Below are positions 18,592-26,915 of a stretch of 64,000 nucleotides of DNA, in pieces. The stretch lies in contig NZ_LMLA01000001.1 of the NCBI RefSeq assembly GCF_001421765.1, forward strand, positions 667,199-731,198, given 5' to 3'. This DNA is from Sphingomonas sp. Leaf32. GTDB taxonomy: Bacteria; Pseudomonadota; Alphaproteobacteria; Sphingomonadales; Sphingomonadaceae. Each line of letters opens with the position of its first letter. The first letter of the stretch is position 1. The notes beneath the pieces were generated by a model, which was not told where the DNA came from, did not search any database, and saw only the letters and a list, made by a program, of their open reading frames with translations. The translations under genes were made by a program, and so were the position numbers.

Positions 18592-18630
18592 CCGCCGCCC
18601 TTCGCATGGCAACCGGGCGGCGGAAAGGGG

Positions 18631-20049
18631 TCAGCCGCGCACGACCAGCTTCACCAGCTGTCCCGGCACCAGCCGCGCATCGTCCTCCAGCCCGTTCAGC
18701 GTCAGGAAGCGATCGCGCTGGAAATCGGGATAGGTCATCTGCCGGGCCAGCGAATCCACCGTGTCGCTGGCCTTGACCGTGACGATGCGGATGCGCTTGC
18801 CGGTGATCGCGTTCGCCTCCGCCTGGGTCAGCGTGCCGAAGCTGTCGAGCAGCGATTCGAACGGCCCCACGCCGCGCCCGGCGGGCGTGACGATCTGGAA
18901 ATAATAGGTGGCGGCAGGGTAGCGATAGGCGACGATGGTGACGTCGACCGCCTGGTTGTTGGCGTTGGCGCGGACCGTCGCGGTCGCCGCGTCGGTGCCG
19001 TTGATCCGCGTCGACTGCGGCTCCGGCGGGTTCTGCGCCCCGAGCGCCGCCAGCCGCTGCCGCACGACGCTGGCCGGATCGCCCGCCGGCCCCATGCGGA
19101 ACTCGGCCTGACCGCCCTGGCCCGCGATGGTCACCGCGTCGGTGCCGTTCTGCAGCGCATAGCCGCTGGGCGCGGTGAAGCGGATGCGCAGGCCGGGATG
19201 CTTGAAGGTCGTTCCCTCGATCACGCCCTGCGCGGGATCGTCGTCATAGCGCAGGCCGTCGAGCATCCGCAGATAATTGGTGTCCTGCACCGGCTGGGTC
19301 GTGGCACCGCCCGCCTGCTGCGCTAGTGCGCGGGCGCGCTTCACGCGGTCGGCGCCGTTGGGATGGGTGCTCATCCATGTCGGCACGCTATTGCCGCCGC
19401 GCCCGCTGGTCTGCGCGGCCAGCGACTGCGCGTCGTTCAGCTGGACCAGCGCATCGGCCATGCCCGACGGGGCATAGCCGGCGGCAGTGGCATAGCGCAC
19501 GCCGAACTGGTCCGCCTGATATTCCTGATTGCGACTGTAGGACAGGGTATAGAGCTGCGACCCGGCCCCGGCGATCCGCCCGACCAGATCGCTGCCGGTC
19601 ACCGCGCCCAGCAACGCGGCGCCGATCGACCCGATCGTCGAGCGGGTGTTGCGCGAATTGCTGTGCCGTGCGGCGACATGGCCGACCTCATGGCCCATCA
19701 CCGCCGCCAGTTCCGCCTCGCTGTTCATCAGAGCCAGCAACTGCCGGGTGATGTAGACATAGCCGCCGGGGATGGCGAAGGCGTTCTCGACCGGCGAATT
19801 GAGCAGGGTGACGGTGAAGTCGCCGCTGGCATTGGACAGTCCGGACTGGACCGCGACCTTCTTGCCGACGCGCTCGACATAGGCGGCCTGCGGTCCCGAA
19901 TATTTGCCGCCGAATTGCGCCAGCAATTGCGGATTGGCCTGCGCGCCCTGCGTCCGGTCGCTCTGCGATATCGCCCGCGTCTGGGCATGGACCGGCGCGG
20001 TGATCGTCGCGGCGGTCAGCATCGCGGCGGTCCAGAAGCGTGTCGTCAT
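18631..20049 (-). CDS. Secreted M48 family metalloprotease (BepA-like) with C-terminal LysM-like region
   Basis: The product is a 472-residue zinc protease predicted to be exported, with a signal peptide ending near VHA-Q (residues 20-23). The catalytic motif HEVGH is at 120-124, and the third ligand is probably Glu176 in YSRNQEYQAD. The family includes BepA/YfgC, which acts on outer-membrane protein assembly in the periplasm. The last 60 residues (KASDTVDSLARQM ... LVPGQLVKLVV) resemble a LysM-type module that could bind peptidoglycan. The ATG at 20049 is chosen so that the signal peptide is N-terminal. Confidence 0.9.
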   Translation of the reverse strand: MTTRFWTAAMLTAATITAPVHAQTRAISQSDRTQGAQANPQLLAQFGGKYSGPQAAYVERVGKKVAVQSGLSNASGDFTVTLLNSPVENAFAIPGGYVYITRQLLALMNSEAELAAVMGHEVGHVAARHSNSRNTRSTIGSIGAALLGAVTGSDLVGRIAGAGSQLYTLSYSRNQEYQADQFGVRYATAAGYAPSGMADALVQLNDAQSLAAQTSGRGGNSVPTWMSTHPNGADRVKRARALAQQAGGATTQPVQDTNYLRMLDGLRYDDDPAQGVIEGTTFKHPGLRIRFTAPSGYALQNGTDAVTIAGQGGQAEFRMGPAGDPASVVRQRLAALGAQNPPEPQSTRINGTDAATATVRANANNQAVDVTIVAYRYPAATYYFQIVTPAGRGVGPFESLLDSFGTLTQAEANAITGKRIRIVTVKASDTVDSLARQMTYPDFQRDRFLTLNGLEDDARLVPGQLVKLVVRG

Positions 20050-20112
20050 CGTCGTATCGTCCCCGTTATTCCTCATCCGGAATACGTTGCGATACGACAA
20101 CGGTTCCGTCGT

Positions 20113-21183
20113 TCAGCTGAACAACTCGCCCTGCGCGCCCACCGGCCGGCGAAAAAGATCGCAGCGCAGCCGGGGATGGCCGCCGGTCAGCGCGTGACGG
20201 CGACAGGCAATGGCGAAGCGGGTAGCGAGTAGCTGGCCCCACACGCCTTGCCCGCGCATCCGCGAATGGAACGCCGGGTCGTTGTCGCGTCCGCCGCGCA
20301 GCGACTGAACGATCGCCATCACCTTGCCTGCGCGGTCCGGGAAATGCGTCTCCAGCCAGGCGCGAAATAACGGCGCGACCTCATGCGGCAGGCGCACCGG
20401 CAGGAAATAGGCACCCCTAGCCCCCGACTGCGCTGCACGTTCGATCAGATTTTCGACCTCGTGATCGGTGATGGCTGGAATGACCGGGGAGATCGACACG
20501 AATACCGGCACCCCCGCCGCCGCCAGTGCCGCTACCGCTGCCAGCCGCTTTTCCGGATGGGGTGCGCGCGGCTCCAGCGTGCGCGCGATCATCGGATCGA
20601 GCGACGTCACCGACAGGGTGACGCTGACCAGACCCTTCGCGGCCATCGGTGCCAGCAGGTCGATGTCGCGCAGCACGCGGTCGGATTTGGTGGTGATGGT
20701 CAGCGGATGGTTCGTCTCCGCCAGCACCGCGATGCAGTCGCGCGTGATCCGCCAGTCCCGCTCGATCGGCTGGTAGGGATCGGTATTCGTCCCCATCGCG
20801 ATCGGCCTTGTGACATAGCCGGGCTTCGCCAGTTCTGTCCGTAGCAGCGCGGCGGCATCAGGCTTGGCGAACAGCTTGGTCTCGAAATCCAGCCCCGGCG
20901 ACAGGTCGTGATACGCATGGGTCGGGCGGGCGAAACAATAGATGCAGCCATGTTCGCAGCCGCGATACGGGTTGATGCTCCGGTCGAAGGGGATGTCGGG
21001 CGACGTGTTGCGCGACAGGATGGTGCGAGGGCGCTCGATCGCTATGGTGGTGCGCAGCACCGGCTCCGCGCCATCGACCGTTTCCCGCCAGTCGAGCCAG
21101 TCGCCGTCCGCCTCCTGCGCGGGCAGGGCGAAGCGGGCGCTGGTGGCATTGTTCGTCGCTCCTCGGGCGGGACGGTTGCGCAT
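20113..21183 (-). CDS. PA0069-type radical SAM protein (SPL-like)
   Basis: The product is a 356-residue radical SAM protein related to spore photoproduct lyase and to PA0069 and Rv2578c; its reaction is unknown. The cluster motif CEHGCIYC is visible with Cys76, Cys80 and Cys83. It is followed by MGTNTDPYQPIE and by SVTSLDPMIARTLEPRAPHP, which are conserved in this subfamily. The ATG at 21183 is 50 bases from the start of the divergent VOC gene, so a shared bidirectional promoter region is likely. Confidence 0.9.
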   Translation of the reverse strand: MRNRPARGATNNATSARFALPAQEADGDWLDWRETVDGAEPVLRTTIAIERPRTILSRNTSPDIPFDRSINPYRGCEHGCIYCFARPTHAYHDLSPGLDFETKLFAKPDAAALLRTELAKPGYVTRPIAMGTNTDPYQPIERDWRITRDCIAVLAETNHPLTITTKSDRVLRDIDLLAPMAAKGLVSVTLSVTSLDPMIARTLEPRAPHPEKRLAAVAALAAAGVPVFVSISPVIPAITDHEVENLIERAAQSGARGAYFLPVRLPHEVAPLFRAWLETHFPDRAGKVMAIVQSLRGGRDNDPAFHSRMRGQGVWGQLLATRFAIACRRHALTGGHPRLRCDLFRRPVGAQGELFS

Positions 21184-21233
21184 TGCACGACGCTATCCGA
21201 TCGACTAGAACGAAGCAAGAACAAGGAGGGATT

Positions 21234-21563
21234 ATGGCGCGGCTGAACTATCTCGAACTACCGGTCACCGCTACGGCACCGGCCAAGGCCTTCTACACCG
21301 CCGTGATGGGGTGGCAGTTCACCGACTATGGTCCCGATTATGCCGCGACGACCAGCGGCGATACCGATCTGGGGCTGGACGCCGACACGTCGCTCACCAC
21401 GTTGCTGCCGGTGATCGAGGTCGACGACCTGGAGGCGACGCTGGCGGCGGTCGAGGCGGCGGGCGGGGCGGTCGTCCAGCCGATCTTTGCCTTCCCCGGT
21501 GGACGGCGGTTTCATTTCCGCGATCCCGACGGTCATGTGCTGGCGGCGATGGTCGCGGAATGA
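21234..21563 (+). CDS. VOC family protein (glyoxalase/bleomycin-resistance fold)
   Basis: The product is a 109-residue single-domain vicinal oxygen chelate protein. N-terminal LNYLELPVTATAPAKAFYTAVMGW and C-terminal FHFRDPDGHVLAAM are the usual beta-alpha-beta-beta-beta ends; the function cannot be assigned. AAGGAGG at 21223-21229 lies just before the ATG at 21234, so the upstream extension that overlaps the divergent promoter is rejected. It is divergent from the radical SAM gene. Confidence 0.85.
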   Translation: MARLNYLELPVTATAPAKAFYTAVMGWQFTDYGPDYAATTSGDTDLGLDADTSLTTLLPVIEVDDLEATLAAVEAAGGAVVQPIFAFPGGRRFHFRDPDGHVLAAMVAE

Positions 21564-21624
21564 CCTTGTCCGACCGATCCGTGAACCGATAGGAAGCGGG
21601 TCGGGTAGAACGGGGGACTTGTCG

Positions 21625-22110
21625 ATGTTCGGAACGATGATCTGGGCGGCGGCGGCATTGGCCGCTCCCGACGGAGCGCTGCTCGACCTGCGCCAGCCGG
21701 GCAATGTCGTCACCGCGTTGCAGGCGGCGGGGTACAAGGCCGAACTGAAGATCAACAAGCAGGGTGAGCCATACATCCTCAGTGCGACCAACGGCGAATC
21801 CTTCACCGTCGAATTCTATGGCTGTGACGGGTTGAAGGATTGCAAGTCGTTCCAGTTCGCGTCGTGGTATAAGGCCGAGCCGGTCTTCACCGCGACGATG
21901 ACCAACGAATGGAATGCCAGGAACCGGTTTCTGAAGGTCGCGGTCGATTCGGACGGCGACCTTCGGGAGTTTCTGGACGCGACGGCGGTGGGTGGCATGA
22001 CCCAGGCGCAGTTCACCGATCTGGTCGGATGGTATTCCGACATGGACGGGCTGTTCGGGCGGTTCCTGAAGGAAAAGCGCGACGCGGCAAAGGTCAGGCC
22101 GGCGAAGTGA
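21625..22110 (+). CDS. YbjN domain-containing secreted protein
   Basis: The product is a 161-residue protein with a short signal peptide (MFGTMIWAAAALAAPDG). The rest resembles the YbjN/type III chaperone-like sensory fold: VVTALQAAGYKAELKINKQG and NEWNARNRFLKVAVDSDGD are typical. The biochemical role is unknown. The ATG at 21625 puts the signal peptide at the N-terminus; a longer open frame starting at 21487 overlaps the VOC gene in another frame. It converges with moaB, leaving a nine-base gap. Confidence 0.82.
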   Translation: MFGTMIWAAAALAAPDGALLDLRQPGNVVTALQAAGYKAELKINKQGEPYILSATNGESFTVEFYGCDGLKDCKSFQFASWYKAEPVFTATMTNEWNARNRFLKVAVDSDGDLREFLDATAVGGMTQAQFTDLVGWYSDMDGLFGRFLKEKRDAAKVRPAK

Positions 22111-22119
22111 CGTCCGGCC

Positions 22120-22647
22120 CTATCGCTCCAGCAGGCGCGGCATAAGCTCGACGAAGTTGCAGGGGCGGTGGCGGATGTCGAGCTGTTCGCGCAGGATGCC
22201 GTCCCACCCGTCCTTCACCGCGCCGGTCGATCCGGGCAGGGCAAAGATATAGGTGCCGCGCGCGACGCAGGCGGTGGCGCGCGACTGGATCGTCGAGGTG
22301 CCGATCTTGGCATAGCTCTGCCAGCGGAACAGTTCGCCGAAGCCGGGGATCAATTTGGTCGCGACCCGTTCGACCGCTTCGGGGGTCACGTCGCGCCCGG
22401 TGACGCCGGTGCCGCCGGTAGTGATGACGCAGTCGATGCCGTCGTCGTCGATCCAGCCGTGCAGCCGCGCGACGATCGTGTCGATGTGGTCGCGCACGAT
22501 CGCCCGGTCGGCGACGACATGGCCGGCGCCCTCGATCCGCCCGACCAGCGTGTCGCCCGAACGATCCTCCGCCAGCCCGCGCGTGTCCGATACCGTCAGC
22601 ACCGCGATCCGCACCGGCACGAACGGCCGGCTTTCGTCAATTGGCAT
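22120..22647 (-). CDS. moaB: Molybdenum cofactor biosynthesis protein MoaB
   Basis: MoaB/MogA-type proteins adenylylate molybdopterin before molybdenum insertion. The 175-residue product has the MPT-binding motif [16 protein letters not shown] at about residues 91-106, [12 protein letters not shown] near the C-terminus, and the N-terminal [10 protein letters not shown]. Its start overlaps the stop of the lytic transglycosylase gene by 11 bases. No other Mo cofactor genes are nearby. A Mo-dependent partner could be the XDH-type enzyme suggested by the 2Fe-2S subunit at 58.0 kb, but this is speculation. Confidence 0.93.
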   Translation of the reverse strand: MPIDESRPFVPVRIAVLTVSDTRGLAEDRSGDTLVGRIEGAGHVVADRAIVRDHIDTIVARLHGWIDDDGIDCVITTGGTGVTGRDVTPEAVERVATKLIPGFGELFRWQSYAKIGTSTIQSRATACVARGTYIFALPGSTGAVKDGWDGILREQLDIRHRPCNFVELMPRLLER

Positions 22648-24412
22648 CGGCCACCCGCGTCTGGCCCGCGCCCTTCACGCGCACGGCGGCGGCACCGGGC
22701 AGGCCCGGAAACTTCGGCCACATCCCCTGTGCCAGCGCGGCACGGCTGGCCGACGGCTTGCCGGCCTGCTTTTCGTACATCCAGTAGTTGCGCAGCACGG
22801 TCATGACGTAGCCGCGCGTTTCCCAATAGGGGATCGATTCGATATAGAGCAGCGGATCGCCGCCGTCCTTCAGCTGCACGTTCCACGCCTCGACCGGCGT
22901 CGGCCCGGCATTATAGGCGGCGATGACCTTGGGCAGCAGCCCGCCGGTGAACGGCCGGTCGCGCAGCTGTTCCAGATAGCTTTGCCCGACCGCCATGTTG
23001 ACCTGCGGCTTCGACAGCGCCGATTTTTCGAGGCTGAGGCCGTGCGCCCGCGCATAGTCGGCCAGCGCGCCGGGGCGGACCTGCATCAGCCCGGTCGCAC
23101 CCGCCGGGCTGACCACACCGGCATCGAAGCGCGATTCCTGCAGCGTGTGCGCGAACACCAAAGCCTTGTCGACGCGCCAGCCACCCTCCGGCGTCCAGTC
23201 CGGTGCGGGATACCGAGCCTCGACCAGCGGCCGTGCACCCTGCGGACCGTTATGCGACAGCCACAACTGCGTCGCGGGCAGGTTCAGCGAACCGCACAGC
23301 CGGGTGAGCGCGGTATAATCCCCCGCGCCGCCGATCCGCGCCTGATGGCGCAACAGCTTGTCGGCCAGCGCGCCTTCGCCGATTTCGGTCAGTGCGGCGG
23401 CGACCTTGACGTTCGATCGCCGTTCCAGCGCGCGCCAGTCGTCGGTCGCCGGCGCGCGAGCGCCGGCATCGGCCCCTTCGATCAGGCCCAATGCCTGCCG
23501 CGCGAGCAGCCCGTAATAGGTTTCGCCATATTGCGCAGCAGTCTGGAGCCGCGCCTGCACCAGATCGGGTCGGCCACAGGCGATGTCGGCGCGTGTCGCC
23601 CAATAGAGGCCGGCCGAGCGCAGTTCGGTATCGCCGGCCCGCTGCGCGACGCTGGCAAAGGCGGCCTGCGCGGCGGCGCAATCCTGTTGCCGCCACGCGG
23701 CTAGACCCTGCGTCCAGTCGGCCTGTGCGGTCCAGTCGCCCTGTCCTTGCTGCGCCACGGCGGCAAGGCGGCGGGCATTGGCGTCGTCGCCCGCAACGAA
23801 ATAGATCCATGCCACGCGCCCGCGCATTTCGGTCAGCGCGTCGGGCGTCAGGTCGGCAGCGCGCGTGGCGATCAATGCTTCGGCGGCGGCACCGTCATCG
23901 GCCTTCACGAACGGCTTCATCGCATCGAGCAACTGCGCGGCGGCGGCATCGCTGCGGGCGGCCTTGGCGCGGACGCGGACCGGCGCGGCGTCGAACCACA
24001 CCAGCCGCTGCGGCGTCGGCAGCTCGGGAAGGGCGGTCGCGCCGCGCAGCTTCGCGATGCGGGCGAGGTCGGGGGCATGGGGCAGGTCGGGCGCTTCGGT
24101 GAGCACCGCCATCAACTGCGGCAATTCGACCTTGGGCGACCCCTTGGCGGTATAGAGTTCGGCGCGGGCGACGGCGTGGAGCGGTCCCGGCTTCATTGCG
24201 TCGAGCCGCAGCTGTGCATCGGCCCAGCGCCCGCCCCGGATCGCGGCGAAGACCTGGGTATAGGCGTCGCGATCCTCGGGCGACAATTGCGGGGGAATGC
24301 GCGCTTCGGCAACGGCAATGGCCGCGCCGCGCGTCGGCGTTTCATCGGCATGGGCAAGGGTGGGAAGGGCGGGCATCAGCAGCGCCGCGAACACGAGTGG
24401 ATTGAGTTTCAC
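22637..24412 (-). CDS. Soluble lytic murein transglycosylase (Slt70-like)
   Basis: This periplasmic enzyme cleaves peptidoglycan glycan strands to 1,6-anhydro products. The 591-residue protein starts with a signal peptide ([21 protein letters not shown]). It continues with a long alpha-helical superhelix (about 30-430) and ends in a goose-lysozyme-type catalytic domain. That domain shows [10 protein letters not shown] with the catalytic Glu, [14 protein letters not shown], and [12 protein letters not shown]. The GTG at 24412 overlaps the upstream stop (GTGA) and puts the signal peptide first. It is the middle gene of an overlapping three-gene set. Confidence 0.92.
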   Translation of the reverse strand: MKLNPLVFAALLMPALPTLAHADETPTRGAAIAVAEARIPPQLSPEDRDAYTQVFAAIRGGRWADAQLRLDAMKPGPLHAVARAELYTAKGSPKVELPQLMAVLTEAPDLPHAPDLARIAKLRGATALPELPTPQRLVWFDAAPVRVRAKAARSDAAAAQLLDAMKPFVKADDGAAAEALIATRAADLTPDALTEMRGRVAWIYFVAGDDANARRLAAVAQQGQGDWTAQADWTQGLAAWRQQDCAAAQAAFASVAQRAGDTELRSAGLYWATRADIACGRPDLVQARLQTAAQYGETYYGLLARQALGLIEGADAGARAPATDDWRALERRSNVKVAAALTEIGEGALADKLLRHQARIGGAGDYTALTRLCGSLNLPATQLWLSHNGPQGARPLVEARYPAPDWTPEGGWRVDKALVFAHTLQESRFDAGVVSPAGATGLMQVRPGALADYARAHGLSLEKSALSKPQVNMAVGQSYLEQLRDRPFTGGLLPKVIAAYNAGPTPVEAWNVQLKDGGDPLLYIESIPYWETRGYVMTVLRNYWMYEKQAGKPSASRAALAQGMWPKFPGLPGAAAVRVKGAGQTRVADAN

Positions 24413-25125
24413 GCGGTCGGTTCCCTGATAAGCAACTGCAGGTGCCGCCATGTTTCCGCCTTGGCCAAAGGCCGCTCCAACAGGAAGCGCGGGTGGAACG
24501 TGGCGATCGTGGGACAGGCTATGCCGTCATGGTTAAGGGCGCGTAAACCGCCACGCTGGCCGTCGGGACCGAGCAACGCGCGGCACGGCTCCGCGCCGAA
24601 CAGCAGCAGCTTCTTCGGCGCGACCAGCGTGACGAGCGTCCGTGCGAGTTCGTCCAGCGTCGCCTGCGCGTCGGCGGGCATCCGGCCGGTCAGTGGGCGG
24701 GCATGGGCGATCCCGGCGATGACGACCTGTTCGCGGACTTCACCGATCGCGGCCAGCATCCGGTCGAGTAGCGCACCGACCGGGCCGGTCATCCAGCCGC
24801 TCTCGGCCGAATCATCGGGTTCGGGCAGGTCGGTCAGGATCATCAGCGACGGATTTTTTTGTGCGGCGACCGGCACGCGCGCCGCGTTCCACCCGGCCTC
24901 CGGCACGGCATCGCCCATCCGCCACGCGACAAAGGCGTCCAGCGTGTCGGGCGGCAGGTCGGCGGCGGGGGCAGACGTTACGGCAAGCGGGCGGACCGGG
25001 GGGGCAGGGGCCGCGAACCAGTCGCGCAGTTCATCCTCGACCAGCGTGTCGACGCCGGCGTCGCTCCACCATTCGAGCGCGCTGGCCGCCGCCTCATGCC
25101 ACTGAATCTGCTGGTCCGCCCCCAT
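24409..25125 (-). CDS. Uracil-DNA glycosylase-superfamily protein with degenerate active site
   Basis: The 238-residue product aligns by eye with family 4 uracil-DNA glycosylases over its C-terminal two thirds: GPVGALLDRMLAAIG, IAHARPLTGR, LLFGAEPCRALL and ATFHPRFLLERP. However, the GEAPG motif that activates water is replaced by TDLPEP, and the four cysteines that hold the 4Fe-4S cluster are absent; Cys occurs only in EPCRA and IACPT. It may have lost glycosylase activity. The ATG at 25125 (MGADQQ) is chosen. A run of seven A residues at the QKN codons keeps the frame open. It is first in the set with slt and moaB. Confidence 0.75.
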   Translation of the reverse strand: MGADQQIQWHEAAASALEWWSDAGVDTLVEDELRDWFAAPAPPVRPLAVTSAPAADLPPDTLDAFVAWRMGDAVPEAGWNAARVPVAAQKNPSLMILTDLPEPDDSAESGWMTGPVGALLDRMLAAIGEVREQVVIAGIAHARPLTGRMPADAQATLDELARTLVTLVAPKKLLLFGAEPCRALLGPDGQRGGLRALNHDGIACPTIATFHPRFLLERPLAKAETWRHLQLLIREPTA

Positions 25126-25237
25126 GACGCCCTTAAGGCACTGGGTTGACCTCCCCGTCAATCTGCCCAAATCGTTGGCAAGGACAGGGCGTGGCCCTCA
25201 CGCGACGACATGGGGCGGCTGGCCGCCAGAGGATGGA

Positions 25238-26902
25238 ATGATGAGCGAACGGGAATCGATGCCCTATGACGTCGTGATCGTCGGCGCGGGGCCTGCCGGC
25301 CTGTCCGCGGCGATCCGGCTGAAGCAGATGGCGGCGGACACGGGTAACGAACTGGCCGTGTGCGTGCTGGAAAAGGGGTCGGAGGTCGGCGCCCATATCC
25401 TGTCGGGCGCGGTGTTCGATCCGCGCGCTATGGACGAATTGCTGCCCGAATGGCGGACCATGGGTTGCCCGATGGCCGAGGTGCCGGTGACCGAGAACCA
25501 CCACTGGCTGCTCTCCGAAACGGGCAGGAGCGAGGTGTCGCACCGCATCCTGCCGCCGTTCATGCAGAACAAGGGCACCTATACCGGGTCGCTGGGCAAT
25601 ATGTGCCGCTGGCTGGCGGAACAGGCCGAAGGTCTGGGCGTCGAAATCTTCCCCGGCTTCGCCGCTGCCGAAATCCTCTACAACGACGATGGTTCGGTTA
25701 AGGGCGTCGCGACCGGTGACATGGGGATCGCCCGCGACGGCACGCGCAAGCCCGACTGGCAGCCGGGCCTCGAACTCCACGCCAAATACACCTTCTTCGC
25801 AGAAGGCGTGCGCGGCCATCTGTCGAAACAGATCATCCGCACCTTCGATCTGGCGAAGGACAGCCAGCCGCAGGTCTATGGTCTGGGCATCAAGGAATTG
25901 TGGGACATTCCGGCGGAAAACCACGTCCCGGGCCGGGTGATCCATACGCAGGGCTGGCCGCTCAGCGAAACGCGCGGGTCGAACGGCGGCGGCTTCCTGT
26001 ATCATCAGGCGAACGGGCAGGTGGCGCTCGGCTTCGTCACGTGGCTCAACTATTCCAACCCGTATCTCTCGCCGTTCCAGGAAATGCAGCGGTGGAAGAC
26101 CCATCCGGCGATCGCCGCGATCCTGAAGGGCGGCAAGCGCGTGTCCTATGGCGCGCGCGCGATCAACGATGGCGGGTGGCAGTCGGTGCCCAAGCTCACC
26201 TTTCCCGGCGGGGTGCTGGTCGGTTGTTCGGCGGGATTCCTGAACGTGCCGCGGATCAAGGGCATCCACACCGCGATGAAGTCCGGCATGATGGCCGCAG
26301 AGGCCGCTTTCGCGGCCGTGCGCGACGGGCGGACCGGTGACGAATTGACCGCCTATACCGCCGCCTATGAAGCGAGCTGGGTCTATGAGGAACTGCGCAC
26401 CGTCCGCAACGTGGTGCCGCTGGTCAAGAAATATGGCGATTTCGTCGGGTCGGGCATCGCCAACGCGACGATGTGGGCGGAGCATTGGGGGCTGCGGATG
26501 CCCTTCACGCTCGGCCATCATCCCGATCACGAAAGCCTGTGGCGCAAGGATCAGGTCAAGCCGATCGCCTATCCCAAGCCTGACGGCGTACTGAGCTTCG
26601 ATCGCCTCTCGTCGGTGTTCCTGTCGAACACCAATCATGAGGAAGACCAGCCGGTCCACCTGACGCTGAAGGACCCCGACGTGCCGGTCGAATACGACCT
26701 GCCGCTCTATGACGAACCCGCGCAACGTTATTGCCCGGCGGGCGTATATGAGATCGTGGGGGCAGAGACCGACGCGCCGAAGTTCGTCATCAACGCGCAG
26801 AACTGCGTCCACTGCAAGACGTGCGACATCAAGGACCCGACGCAGAACATCAACTGGGTCGTGCCGGAAGGCGGCGGAGGACCGAATTATCCGAACATGT
26901 AG
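25238..26902 (+). CDS. etfD: Electron-transfer flavoprotein:ubiquinone oxidoreductase
   Basis: ETF-QO passes electrons from acyl-CoA and amino-acid dehydrogenases, via ETF, to ubiquinone at the inner membrane. The 554-residue product has the FAD fingerprint VVIVGAGPAGLSAA at about residues 12-25 and GAHILSGAVFDPRA. A C-terminal ferredoxin-like region, NCVHCKTCDIKDP, carries the 4Fe-4S cysteines together with RYCPAGVYE. AGAGGA at 25228-25233 precedes two adjacent ATGs (25238 and 25241); either could be used. It supports the fatty-acid and propionyl-CoA catabolism encoded elsewhere in the window. Confidence 0.95.
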   Translation: MMSERESMPYDVVIVGAGPAGLSAAIRLKQMAADTGNELAVCVLEKGSEVGAHILSGAVFDPRAMDELLPEWRTMGCPMAEVPVTENHHWLLSETGRSEVSHRILPPFMQNKGTYTGSLGNMCRWLAEQAEGLGVEIFPGFAAAEILYNDDGSVKGVATGDMGIARDGTRKPDWQPGLELHAKYTFFAEGVRGHLSKQIIRTFDLAKDSQPQVYGLGIKELWDIPAENHVPGRVIHTQGWPLSETRGSNGGGFLYHQANGQVALGFVTWLNYSNPYLSPFQEMQRWKTHPAIAAILKGGKRVSYGARAINDGGWQSVPKLTFPGGVLVGCSAGFLNVPRIKGIHTAMKSGMMAAEAAFAAVRDGRTGDELTAYTAAYEASWVYEELRTVRNVVPLVKKYGDFVGSGIANATMWAEHWGLRMPFTLGHHPDHESLWRKDQVKPIAYPKPDGVLSFDRLSSVFLSNTNHEEDQPVHLTLKDPDVPVEYDLPLYDEPAQRYCPAGVYEIVGAETDAPKFVINAQNCVHCKTCDIKDPTQNINWVVPEGGGGPNYPNM

Positions 26903-26915
26903 CATCGGACTGATC

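Noticed and set aside
24850..24866. Run of seven T residues as a terminator or frameshift site
   Set aside because: On the coding (minus) strand it reads as Gln-Lys-Asn codons, and the frame continues through conserved UDG-like sequence on both sides. There is no stem before it.
25133..26905. 590-codon open frame on the minus strand across etfD
   Set aside because: ETF-QO on the plus strand is unmistakable, with FAD and 4Fe-4S motifs. The antisense frame is a composition artefact.
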